NCBI GenBank assembly: GCA_035489435.1
Contig: DATHKG010000096.1
Length of the DNA: 64,000 nucleotides
Source: DATHKG01 sp035489435
GTDB taxonomy: Bacteria; Bacteroidota; Bacteroidia; Chitinophagales; Chitinophagaceae
Direction: 5' to 3' (one strand)
Position numbers and translations under genes: made by a program. The notes under the pieces are model-generated. The model was not told where the DNA came from, ran no database searches, and saw only the letters and a program-made list of their open reading frames with translations. This document shows positions 8,438 to 16,644 of this stretch, piece after piece (the stretch's first letter is position 1; every line of letters begins with the position of its first letter).

Positions 8438-9826
8438 ATGGCACAACAAAGAGTTTTATTATTAGGAGGGAATTATGTTCCTGAACCAACCGGAATTGGA
8501 AAGTACAATGGTGAGATGATGGCATGGTTAGCAGAACAGGGGTATGACTGTGCAGTTATCACAAGTTATCCCTACTACCCTCATTGGAAAAGACAACATC
8601 CTTATCAACAAAAAGGTTATTGGTACAGTAATGAAGATCTTGTTACAGGAGATAGCAGCATCCGGGTCTACCGCTGCCCGCATTATATTCCCGAAAATCC
8701 ATCCGGGCTTAAGCGTATTATTTCGGATTTTTCCTTTTTCTTCTCTGCCCTCATTCGTGTGTTTTTCCTGTTCTTCACCAAAAAGTATGATGTTGTAATT
8801 GCGGTAGTACCGCCTTTCCAGCTTGGATTACTGGGGTTGCTATACAAATGGGTGAAAGGCGCCAAATTTATCTATCATATCCAGGATCTGCAGATAGATG
8901 CTGCAAAAGAACTGAAGATGATTAAATCAAAATGGTTGCTGGGTTTTATGTTTTACCTCGAAAAATTCATTCTCTGTCGTGCAGATTATGTAAGCAGCAT
9001 TTCTGAAGGGATGATCACGAAAATTATTGACAGGTGCAATAAACCAGTGATATTTTTTCCAAATTGGGTTGATACTGAAACTTTTTTCCCGGTTAATACA
9101 AAACTTAACCTTAAGAAAAAGTTTGGTGTATCGCCTGAAAAAAAGGTGGTTCTATATTCAGGTGCTATTGGAGAGAAACAAGGACTCGAATCTATTCTTC
9201 ATGCAGCCGAAGAGCTGCGTCATCATGACATTCAGTTTATTATTTGTGGATCTGGTCCATACAAGGAAAAACTTTCCAGACATGTCACAAGAATGAAGCT
9301 GAACAATGTCAGATTTATGCCACTACAACCAAAAGAAGATTTTAATGATTTTCTGAACATGGCAGATCTGCACCTTGTGTTGCAAAAGGCAAATGCAACC
9401 GACCTGGTAATGCCATCCAAGCTCACCACTATCCTTTCAGTGGGTGGACTGGCACTTGTGACCGCGGCACGCAAAACCAGTTTGTATAATATTGTTGCAA
9501 GACATGACATGGGTTTGTTAGTAGAACCTGAGAACCAGGTTGCACTTACGGATATGATATTGAGTGCCTTTCAACATTCATACGCATCAATACAGACCAA
9601 TGCCCGCAAATTTGCAAAAGAATTCCTGACACTTGATAATGTTATCAGAAAGTTCATGTTGGATATCAACAGTGGCGAAATTCTTAAACCCGCTATTTCA
9701 ATAATTGTGACCAAATCTGCAGAGTCTGCACCTGTTTCTGCAAATAAGACAGTTCCTGAAAACAAGGCGGCTCCTGAAAATAAAGCTGCTCTTGAAAATA
9801 AAGCTGTTCCTGAATCCACCATCTGA
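8438..9826 (+). CDS. GT4 glycosyltransferase, WbuB/WcaI-like
   Basis: A 462-residue retaining GT-B glycosyltransferase. I choose the ATG at 8438 (MAQQRVLLLGGNYVPEPTGI) because it starts at strand 1; an upstream TTG at 8396 adds only 14 non-conserved residues. The N-terminal PEPTGIGKYNGEMMAWL, the YPYYPHWK segment and VIAVVPPFQLG near residue 125 are the marks of WbuB/WcaI-like transferases. The C-terminal half has VLYSGAIGEKQGLE and the LVMPSKLTTILSVGG acceptor/donor loop; the classical E-x7-E is replaced here, as in this subfamily. The tail carries four six-residue repeats (NKxxPE-like) that are not part of the fold. It precedes an initiating phosphotransferase by 12 bases. Such pairs often add the second sugar of the repeat. 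Confidence 0.88.
   Translation: MAQQRVLLLGGNYVPEPTGIGKYNGEMMAWLAEQGYDCAVITSYPYYPHWKRQHPYQQKGYWYSNEDLVTGDSSIRVYRCPHYIPENPSGLKRIISDFSFFFSALIRVFFLFFTKKYDVVIAVVPPFQLGLLGLLYKWVKGAKFIYHIQDLQIDAAKELKMIKSKWLLGFMFYLEKFILCRADYVSSISEGMITKIIDRCNKPVIFFPNWVDTETFFPVNTKLNLKKKFGVSPEKKVVLYSGAIGEKQGLESILHAAEELRHHDIQFIICGSGPYKEKLSRHVTRMKLNNVRFMPLQPKEDFNDFLNMADLHLVLQKANATDLVMPSKLTTILSVGGLALVTAARKTSLYNIVARHDMGLLVEPENQVALTDMILSAFQHSYASIQTNARKFAKEFLTLDNVIRKFMLDINSGEILKPAISIIVTKSAESAPVSANKTVPENKAAPENKAALENKAVPESTI
9743..9814 (+). repeat. Four 18-bp tandem repeats coding a C-terminal tail
   Basis: Four in-frame 18-base units (9743-9760, 9761-9778, 9779-9796, 9797-9814) encode NKTVPE, NKAAPE, NKAALE and NKAVPE. They extend the C-terminus of the glycosyltransferase with a charged, probably disordered tail. 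The copies have already diverged slightly. Confidence 0.92.
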
Positions 9827-9838
9827 TAAATCCCCGGT

Positions 9839-11230
9839 ATGAATCAAAAATTCGCTTTTCTTTTACGTGTGGTGTTCATGGTGTTAGATATCATGATGCT
9901 AAACACTGTTTATTTTGTCACCAAATGGTATTTGCTGAATGTCGATCTATTGAGCAATGATGGCGCCTACATTACACTCTGGATTGTAATCAATGTAACC
10001 TGGCTTTTGTGCGCGGCTATCCATAGTTTGTACGAGGGTACATCCACCCATCGTTTTGAGACCTTTATGCGTAAAAGTGCACACACATATTTCCTTTTCC
10101 TGGTGGTGACGCTAATATATTTATACTTCACGCACCAGATGGAGTTGTCCCGCATTTTTGTATGTGCATTTCTTTCGTTCTATCCTGCATGCATTCTGAT
10201 AAATCGCTTGATGTATTTGTTTACCTGGTTACATTTCAGGAACAAGGAAAATCTGATCAAACGTATTATGATCATTGGATACAATGACATAGGAAAACAG
10301 CTTGCAACACATTTCGAAAAAAACAACACGCACATGAAACTGATCGGGTACTGCGAGGAATATAGCAAAGTAAATGAGCTATCCCGTTACCCGATTGTAA
10401 GCACACCCAATAATGCAATGCTGATGTCGCAGGAACTTAAGATAACCGAAATATATTCAACAATTCTTCCTGAGCAGGATCATCGTATCTATGATTTGAT
10501 GCAAAAGGCCGACCAGGCATGTATACGATTCAAACTGGTGCCCGACTTTGGTTTGTTTGTCAACAAACCAATGCATGTTAATTATATGAGCGGGATGCCA
10601 GTGCTGACGGCCCGGACAGAGCCTCTTGATGACCTGGTGAATCGTATTAAGAAAAGGTTGTTTGATATTTCTGTTTCATTGTTTGCAACCATTTTTATAC
10701 TTAGCTGGCTGATTCCGCTGATTGCGTTAGCAATCTGGCTTGAATCCAGAGGACCGATCTTTTTTGTTCAAAAGAGATCGGGTTTAAATAACAAAGCTTT
10801 TAACTGTATCAAGTTTCGTAGCATGAAGGTCAACACGCTATCGAACCTGGTGCAGGCAAGGCGTAATGATGACAGGCTCACCGGCGTTGGTAGATTCCTG
10901 AGGAAAACAAATCTTGATGAATTTCCCCAGTTTATAAATGTATTAAGAGGTAACATGAGTATTGTGGGTCCCCGTCCACATATGTTGAAACATACCGAGG
11001 ACTATTCAGCTTTGATCAGCCGATATATGGTCAGGCAGTTTTTAAAGCCCGGTATTACAGGCTGGGCGCAGGTAAATGGCCTCCGCGGTGAAACCCGTCG
11101 TTTGGAAGATATGCAGGCTCGGGTTGATCATGACATCTGGTACATGGAAAACTGGACCATGTACCTTGACTTAAAAATTATGGCCATGACCGTATATAAT
11201 ATTTTCAAAGGTGAAGACAATGCTTTTTGA
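9839..11230 (+). CDS. Initiating polyprenyl-phosphate glycosylphosphotransferase (WcaJ/WbaP-like)
   Basis: A membrane enzyme that moves a sugar-1-phosphate from a nucleotide sugar to undecaprenyl phosphate, the first step of repeat-unit assembly. The 463 residues follow the long polyisoprenyl-phosphate hexose-1-phosphate transferase layout. There are about four N-terminal membrane helices (within residues 8-135), a CoA-binding-like Rossmann domain (IIGYNDIGKQLATHFE near 145) and a hydrophobic re-entrant segment near 275-305. The C-terminal catalytic domain contains FRSMKVN, RFLRKTNLDEFPQ, NVLRGNMSIVGPRPH and PGITGWAQVNG. ATG start. A close paralogue lies on the opposite strand at 12955-14346, and an intact terminator follows. 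Glucose- or galactose-1-phosphate would be usual, but the sugar is not readable. Confidence 0.93.
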   Translation: MNQKFAFLLRVVFMVLDIMMLNTVYFVTKWYLLNVDLLSNDGAYITLWIVINVTWLLCAAIHSLYEGTSTHRFETFMRKSAHTYFLFLVVTLIYLYFTHQMELSRIFVCAFLSFYPACILINRLMYLFTWLHFRNKENLIKRIMIIGYNDIGKQLATHFEKNNTHMKLIGYCEEYSKVNELSRYPIVSTPNNAMLMSQELKITEIYSTILPEQDHRIYDLMQKADQACIRFKLVPDFGLFVNKPMHVNYMSGMPVLTARTEPLDDLVNRIKKRLFDISVSLFATIFILSWLIPLIALAIWLESRGPIFFVQKRSGLNNKAFNCIKFRSMKVNTLSNLVQARRNDDRLTGVGRFLRKTNLDEFPQFINVLRGNMSIVGPRPHMLKHTEDYSALISRYMVRQFLKPGITGWAQVNGLRGETRRLEDMQARVDHDIWYMENWTMYLDLKIMAMTVYNIFKGEDNAF

Positions 11231-11388
11231 TAAGAAAGTGTTGGCAAGCCTTCACAAATAGTTTCGATCGCACCATCGGCAGCGACTTTAAAAAGTAGTT
11301 TGAAATATTTGAGAATAATACCGTCAAGCTCACGCAATTAAAGAATTTCAGGATTATCTAACATTCATTTCTAACAAATAAGTTAGTA

Positions 11389-11427
11389 CCCGCAAGCTGA
11401 TAAAGTGACAGCCTTGCGGGTTTTTTT
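11389..11427 (+). terminator. Rho-independent terminator
   Basis: An 8-base G+C-rich stem, CCCGCAAG at 11389-11396 with CTTGCGGG at 11413-11420, is followed directly by seven T at 11421-11427. It should stop the transcript of the initiating transferase and the upstream genes. Confidence 0.88.
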
Positions 11428-11428
11428 A

Positions 11429-11458
11429 TTTGGAGTTGATCGTTGGAAAATAATTTTG
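11429..11458 (+). promoter_or_regulatory. Bacteroidota-type promoter for wza
   Basis: TTTG at 11429-11432 and TAATTTTG at 11451-11458 match the -33 TTTG and -7 TAnnTTTG elements of Bacteroidota with an 18-base spacer. They start right after the T-tract of the terminator and about 70 bases before the Wza start codon. The match is by eye only. Confidence 0.6.
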
Positions 11459-11530
11459 GCTTTGTGTGAAACGTATATGGGGCGTATTCAAAACTTCCGT
11501 ACTTTAACACGCAAATTAACCAAAACACAA

Positions 11531-12337
11531 ATGATTTATACGATGATTCGCAAGAGTGCGGTTGCTGTTGCAACGGTGGTGATTCTTTGTAATATTCTTT
11601 TTGTATCATGTGTCGACACCCGAAAAGCTGTTTATTTTAACAACATTACTGACAGTAAGATCCCAGCAACTACGAAGGACCTGGAGCCGGTTATCCAACA
11701 CAATGATATCATTGCCATCCACGTGAGTAGCCTCAATCCGGAGGCCAGCCTGATTTTCAATACGCCGAAAGAAACTAACAATGTTTCTTGGGGCGGTGCA
11801 ACATCTGTCAGTGGCGAAGCAAATGGATATCTTGTTAACCCGGACGGCACCATACAGTTTCCGGTTTTAGGTAACCTGAAAGCTGTTGGTTTGACAAAAT
11901 CAGAGCTTAAAACTCAAATAATCAACAGCTTGCTCGACAAAAAGTTACTTGTCGACCCTATTGTTGATATACGATTTGTAAACTTTCGAGTTACTGTTTT
12001 AGGTGAGGTGGGACGACCTGCAGTGGTCAATGTGCCAAATGAGAAAATTTCTATCCTGGAAGCGATTGGAATGGCAGGGGATCTTACAATCTATGCAAAT
12101 AGGGAAAATGTCCTCTTGATACGAGAAGTAGACGGCAATAAGGAGATAAAACGTCTGAATCTGAACTCGAACGAAATCTTTACTTCACCGTACTATTACT
12201 TGCGCTCGAATGACATAGTATACGCCGAGCCAAATAAGACAAAGGTTAGGAACACAAGCCAATCCTGGCAACTTATTCCCATCATTTTGGGAAGTTTGTC
12301 ATTTGCAATAATAACATTAGATATCCTTACCCGTTGA
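11531..12337 (+). CDS. wza: Polysaccharide export outer-membrane lipoprotein (Wza-like)
   Basis: The outer-membrane export channel subunit for the polysaccharide, working with Wzc. The frame extends upstream to 11405, but the ATG at 11531 gives a proper lipoprotein signal: MIYTMIRKS, a hydrophobic core, then LFVSC with the lipidated cysteine. The 268 residues carry a polysaccharide-export (Poly_export) domain with VQFPVLGNLKAVGLT-like strands around VNPDGTIQFPVLG. An SLBB domain follows (VTVLGEVGRPAVVNVPNEKISILEAIGMAG). A C-terminal hydrophobic helix (LIPIILGSLSFAIITL) is usual in Bacteroidota members. It has its own promoter and terminator upstream. It lies about 21 kb from the only Wzc gene, whereas the two are usually adjacent. 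Degenerate remains of a second copy follow directly. Confidence 0.92.
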   Translation: MIYTMIRKSAVAVATVVILCNILFVSCVDTRKAVYFNNITDSKIPATTKDLEPVIQHNDIIAIHVSSLNPEASLIFNTPKETNNVSWGGATSVSGEANGYLVNPDGTIQFPVLGNLKAVGLTKSELKTQIINSLLDKKLLVDPIVDIRFVNFRVTVLGEVGRPAVVNVPNEKISILEAIGMAGDLTIYANRENVLLIREVDGNKEIKRLNLNSNEIFTSPYYYLRSNDIVYAEPNKTKVRNTSQSWQLIPIILGSLSFAIITLDILTR

Positions 12338-12387
12338 ATGAACCTTGCGAACAATAGAATTTTTAACCTGCGCGTTATCCTTCCTGA

Positions 12388-12770
12388 TCTCCTAACAAAA
12401 AATAGTTCTTGCCCCGGATGTCGATATGCAATTTGTAAATTTCCGAATTAAGTTTTAGGATAAGTAAGTCAGTTGGCAGTATTTAAACTCCCTGATGAAA
12501 CAATCTCTATTCTGCAGTTGATTGGAATCGCTGGAGGGCTAGAATTTCAAGTAAACCGCGAGATCGTTACTTATTCGGAGAGTCGGGTGTGCAAAAGAAT
12601 AAAACGACTTATCTTAACTTAAACGAAGTCTTACATCTCCCTATTATCATCTTCGTAGTAACGACTACGTTTATGCAGACCTGAAGAAAAGCAATGTAAG
12701 AAACACTAGTCAAAGTTGCCAGATTTTACCAATGATATTTTTGAAGGCGGATTTTTGGAATGGAGGAAGT
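12388..12770 (+). pseudogene. Decayed second copy of wza
   Basis: No intact ORF, but translating in shifting frames recovers the C-terminal half of the Wza protein next door. VDMQFVNFR aligns with VDIRFVNFR, LPDETISILQLIGIAGGLE with VPNEKISILEAIGMAGDLT, and SPYYHLRSNDYVYADLKKSN with SPYYYLRSNDIVYAEPNKTK; VRNTSQS is identical in both. Several stops and at least two frameshifts separate these blocks. The signal-peptide half is gone. It starts about 50 bases after the intact gene, so it is a degraded tandem duplicate, or the relic of a wza that partnered the neighbouring second initiating transferase. Confidence 0.88.
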
Positions 12771-12954
12771 TGTGAGTGAGTGAAAGTGATTGGTTGAGTC
12801 GAAGGAGACTCAATAATGATTTTAGTAAATATTGATGGGGAATAATGAGAGGAGCGCATACGATCAGAAGAATTAATTCAGTCTGCTGCCAGACGGAGAA
12901 AGGATTACTAATTAAAGGTATGTATCTAAACTGACTAGTAAGATCACTTAATTG

Positions 12955-14346
12955 TTAAAATGCATTTTTGTCGCCTTTGAAGAAATTATAACCGGTAAGA
13001 CAAATAATTTTTAGGTCCAGCAACATATTCCAGTTTTCCATGTACCAGATATCATGATCAACCCTTGCCTGCATATCTTCTGGAACGACAATTTCACCCC
13101 TATAACCATTGATCTGGGCCCAGCCGGTAATACCAGGCTTAACAAACTGTCTTACCATGTATTTACTAATGATAGCGGAGTATTCTTCAGTGTGCTTCAG
13201 CATATGTGGTCGAGGACCCACAATACTCATCTCTCCTCTGAACACATTGAAAAATTGAGGAAATTCATCAAGGTTCGTTTTTCTTAGAAACTTTCCAACC
13301 CGTGTAAACCTGTCGTCATTTCTTGTTGCCTGAATACGGTGCGCATCCGGGTTTACTTTCATACTTCGCAACTTGATACAACCGAAAGGTTTATTATTAA
13401 TGCCTGATCTTTTTTGGATAAAAAATATAGGCCCTTCTGAATCCAGCCAGATTGCCACTGCTATAATCGGAATAAGCCAGCTTAATATAAAAATGATAAC
13501 AAAAGTAGAGAAAACAATATCAAACAATCTTTTTTTGATCCGGTTTGTCAGATCTTCCAGTGGTTCCGTACGCGAGGAAAGTACTGGCATACCCGATAAA
13601 TATTTTAGGTGCATGGGGCGGTTGACAAAAAGACTAAAATCAGGTACAAGCTTAAATCGTATGCAAGCCTGGTCAGCCATATGCATCAAATCATATATTC
13701 TTTTATCCTGTTCCGGCAATATAGTCGAATATATTTCAGTGATCTTTAGCTCACGGGAGGCAATAATTGCATTCCCTGGGGTATTTAAAATTGGGTAATT
13801 TGAAAGTTCGTGTACATTACTTAACTCCTCACAAAAACCAATTAACTGCATTTGTGTGTTGCTTCGTTCAAAGTATGTAGCAAGTTTTTTTCCGATATCG
13901 TTGTAACCGATAATCATCACACGTTTAATCAAGTATTCCTTTTCCCTGAAATGAAGCCATATTATCAAATACAGCAGACGATTTATAAGCAGGCTGAGTG
14001 GGAAACAAACTATAAACGCACTGGCAAAAATTCGCGAAATTTCGAGTTGTCTGCTGAAGTATAAATACACCAGCGAAATTACAATAAATAGGGAATACGT
14101 ATGTAAGGTCCGAAGTATAAAGCTCTCAATTTGCTTGACGTACTTGCTGTTGTAAAGATTATAAAATGAGCAACATAGTAGCCATTCCCCGTTTAAAAAT
14201 ATGGCGAAATATAAATATTCGCCCTCAGTCACAGATATAGGTGCTTTGAGAATATACCAACCAAGAACAAAATAAATAAGGTTTAAAACCAACAAATCCA
14301 GACCTGCAAATATGAATTTAATCGTCAGTACAAAGCTTTGATTCAT
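12955..14346 (-). CDS. Second initiating glycosylphosphotransferase (WcaJ/WbaP-like)
   Basis: A paralogue of the transferase at 9839-11230, very similar along its length. The N-terminal helices are followed by IIGYNDIGKKLATYFE, then KRLFDIVFSTF, FRGEMSIVGPRPH, PGITGWAQING and the terminal FFKGDKNAF. It would load a sugar-1-phosphate on undecaprenyl phosphate. The frame extends to a GTG at 14394, but the ATG at 14346 (MNQSFVLTIKF) aligns exactly with the paralogue's start, so I use it (463 residues, the same length). It is on the opposite strand, 160 bases after the end of wecB, and may be the last gene of the long - strand operon. One copy may serve each of two glycans, or they may prefer different sugars. 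Confidence 0.92.
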   Translation of the reverse strand: MNQSFVLTIKFIFAGLDLLVLNLIYFVLGWYILKAPISVTEGEYLYFAIFLNGEWLLCCSFYNLYNSKYVKQIESFILRTLHTYSLFIVISLVYLYFSRQLEISRIFASAFIVCFPLSLLINRLLYLIIWLHFREKEYLIKRVMIIGYNDIGKKLATYFERSNTQMQLIGFCEELSNVHELSNYPILNTPGNAIIASRELKITEIYSTILPEQDKRIYDLMHMADQACIRFKLVPDFSLFVNRPMHLKYLSGMPVLSSRTEPLEDLTNRIKKRLFDIVFSTFVIIFILSWLIPIIAVAIWLDSEGPIFFIQKRSGINNKPFGCIKLRSMKVNPDAHRIQATRNDDRFTRVGKFLRKTNLDEFPQFFNVFRGEMSIVGPRPHMLKHTEEYSAIISKYMVRQFVKPGITGWAQINGYRGEIVVPEDMQARVDHDIWYMENWNMLLDLKIICLTGYNFFKGDKNAF

Positions 14347-14505
14347 GATTTTTGATTGTTTTGGATCATTGGTAATTACTTTTCGATTGCCCACTTATTA
14401 ATTAGGTAAATAGCCATTAGTCAAATCAGATTTATTAATGGCATATTGGCATGCAGAACGTTAATCGAGAGGGCGCGTAGCAATGTCGTTGACCCGAAAT
14501 TCAAA

Positions 14506-15639
14506 TCAAACAACAAGATCATTTAATGGAGTTACAATTGTGTCAACACTTGCAGAATATAAACTGATCAATTTTGCAACTATGCGTTCAGACGTCTTTC
14601 CATCCCAAAGAGGTGGAATCGCAGACTTTTTCCATGCGCCCCTTTGTAATGATTTCAAGTAAGGTCTGAGATTCTCAGGATTTGTCCCTATCAGTTCATT
14701 CGAACCTATTGTCACAGTCTCTGGCCTTTCGGTGGAATTTCTTAATGTCATACAAGGAACATTAAGAACAGTTGTTTCTTCTGTTATCCCACCCGAGTCT
14801 GTAATAACAGCTTTGCAGTTACTTACAAGATATATAAACTCGAGATACCCAATCGGATCAACCAGAATAAACTTTGAATTATTTATATACTTTGAATTTA
14901 GATTTTTCCTGGTTCTGGGGTGTATTGGGAATACAATTGGATGTTCATGTGTCTCATTTGCTATCACATCCAATAGTTTTGTAAGATTGTCAGAATCGTC
15001 AACATTGGATGGTCGGTGAAGTGTGACTACGAAATACTTGCGTCTAATAAGATGATATTGTTGCCAAAACTGTGGCTGCCGAAGATTCTCCATATTTTGA
15101 AACAATGTATCTATCATCGTGTTTCCTACGAAATGTATACGCGACTGGTCTATCCCGAAGTTTAGCAAATTTCGATTAGCTACTTCGCTTGTGGTAAAGA
15201 AATGATCGCAAATGGAATCTGTAACCATGCGATTTATTTCCTCAGGCATGGACATGTCATTCGAACGTATTCCCGCTTCAACATGCACTACCTCTATACA
15301 TAATTTCTTTGCGGTGATTGTACATGCCATCGTCGATGTTACATCTCCTACTACAAGGACAACGTCGGGTGGATAAGCTAGCAGCTCCTTTTCAAAGCGT
15401 ACCATGATTGTAGCAGTCTGTTCTGCCTGTGTGCCACTACCAGCTACAAGATTTGCATTTGGTTCGGGTATACCTAGCTGCTCGAAGAAATCGCCACTCA
15501 TCTTTTTGTCGTAATGCTGACCCGTATGCACAAGTCTATAGCTGAGATAAGTGGATTTTTGAGCTAGTTGAAGCGCCTTAATAATTGGCCCAACCTTCAT
15601 GAAATTTGGACGGGCTCCCGCTACCAGAGTAATTTTCAT
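14506..15639 (-). CDS. wecB: UDP-N-acetylglucosamine 2-epimerase (non-hydrolysing)
   Basis: Interconverts UDP-GlcNAc and UDP-ManNAc (or a related 2,3-diacetamido sugar) in the cytoplasm. The 377 residues match the WecB family. Residues aligning with the E. coli catalytic set are visible: Asp99 (VVGDVTST), Glu121 (HVEAGIRS), Glu133/134 (PEEINR) and His208 (LHRPSN). ARPNFMKVGPII at the start, HTGQHYD and ITDSGGITEE are diagnostic. The ATG overlaps the stop of the preceding aldo/keto-reductase-like gene by 4 bases, so translation is coupled. Within this module the product may feed the two oxidoreductases upstream. Confidence 0.92.
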   Translation of the reverse strand: MKITLVAGARPNFMKVGPIIKALQLAQKSTYLSYRLVHTGQHYDKKMSGDFFEQLGIPEPNANLVAGSGTQAEQTATIMVRFEKELLAYPPDVVLVVGDVTSTMACTITAKKLCIEVVHVEAGIRSNDMSMPEEINRMVTDSICDHFFTTSEVANRNLLNFGIDQSRIHFVGNTMIDTLFQNMENLRQPQFWQQYHLIRRKYFVVTLHRPSNVDDSDNLTKLLDVIANETHEHPIVFPIHPRTRKNLNSKYINNSKFILVDPIGYLEFIYLVSNCKAVITDSGGITEETTVLNVPCMTLRNSTERPETVTIGSNELIGTNPENLRPYLKSLQRGAWKKSAIPPLWDGKTSERIVAKLISLYSASVDTIVTPLNDLVV

Positions 15640-16622
15640 AAGTTAATGGCTGGTTGTAAGGGATGACCATAATTGTGAAAATCATGCTCAAGTTGTTCGA
15701 TTTTATTATCTATTTGTTGAATATCATGATTAAGCTTTTTCAATTCCCAATGATATGAATTAACGCCAGCATCGAATTCGTGGATTAAGGAAGCTGTTTC
15801 TTTTATATTATCTTTTGTGGATGCACCAAAAAGAATAGATTCAACACAGGGTAGATTGCACACATATTCTATTGCTTCTTTTACAGGAATGGCTCCTGAT
15901 GCAAGTACTTGCATGGCTACAATTCTTACTTTTTTTGTATTCAATACCTTTTCATATTCTTTAATACCTCCTGACATTCTAAAACCGATTTTGTTAATGG
16001 AAGTACAGATAATAGGATTGTCAATTCCTACCCCGTTTAACACTGATAAAAGTTTAGGCATGTTCATGGTTATGAATCCCGCTTCCGCATTATACTTCTT
16101 TTCAACATACAAACTGAATGCTTTCAAAATGTCATTCATTCCCAGCCCTAATAATAGATCGGTGATCACATTTTGCAGAAAAATTACAGGTGTATTGATT
16201 CCTTTAAACATTTTCATTTCAGCATCAATTAGTAGCTCCATGATAGACAAGTAGTCCTTAGATAAGTAAGCCACTCCACCTTTAAACAAGGAGCCTAAGA
16301 AATTACCTGGTACATATTCTTTCAGCGTTCCTGCAATTCCAAGTTCGGTGACGGCATTTGCATATTTATGTGCATATGGCATGCACGGGTAAATGCTAAA
16401 TTGTTTATATCGCTCGGGATTTTTTCTTACGTACTCACAAATATTTGCGATCCTGTCATGAGTAGTACACATAAACGTGTTTATGCCATTATCTATCGCA
16501 TGATCAAGTGTTTTAAGAATGGCCTGATCATTTTTGAACTTAATTGCCTGAGCCCTCGATTTCTCGTCTGAAATGTGGTTAACGGCAAAAAACTGGTTAT
16601 CGCCAAATAATATTCTATTCAT
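15636..16622 (-). CDS. Aldo/keto-reductase-like TIM-barrel protein
   Basis: A 328-residue protein whose layout suggests an eight-stranded alpha/beta barrel. The N-terminal ILKTLDHAIDNGINTFMCTT resembles the AKR segment preceding the catalytic Asp. The C-terminal PCVESILFGASTKDNIKET resembles the AKR cofactor-side ending. The usual tetrad is not apparent: the DTA motif is replaced by MCTT, and no clear Tyr or Lys stands in the expected places. A redox role is therefore uncertain; it may be an aldolase- or epimerase-like relative. A charged coiled-coil-like tail (residues 290-318) is unusual. It overlaps wecB by 4 bases and follows the Gfo/Idh gene after 22 bases, so it belongs to the sugar-modifying module. 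The function is not recognised. Confidence 0.7.
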   Translation of the reverse strand: MNRILFGDNQFFAVNHISDEKSRAQAIKFKNDQAILKTLDHAIDNGINTFMCTTHDRIANICEYVRKNPERYKQFSIYPCMPYAHKYANAVTELGIAGTLKEYVPGNFLGSLFKGGVAYLSKDYLSIMELLIDAEMKMFKGINTPVIFLQNVITDLLLGLGMNDILKAFSLYVEKKYNAEAGFITMNMPKLLSVLNGVGIDNPIICTSINKIGFRMSGGIKEYEKVLNTKKVRIVAMQVLASGAIPVKEAIEYVCNLPCVESILFGASTKDNIKETASLIHEFDAGVNSYHWELKKLNHDIQQIDNKIEQLEHDFHNYGHPLQPAINL

Positions 16623-16644
16623 CAGTTTAGGTTTAGGGAATTTA

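Noticed and set aside
13373..13798. 141-codon + strand frame
   Set aside because: Antisense to the well-supported second initiating transferase.
15817..16254. 145-codon + strand frame
   Set aside because: Antisense to the aldo/keto-like gene; no motif and no plausible upstream signals.
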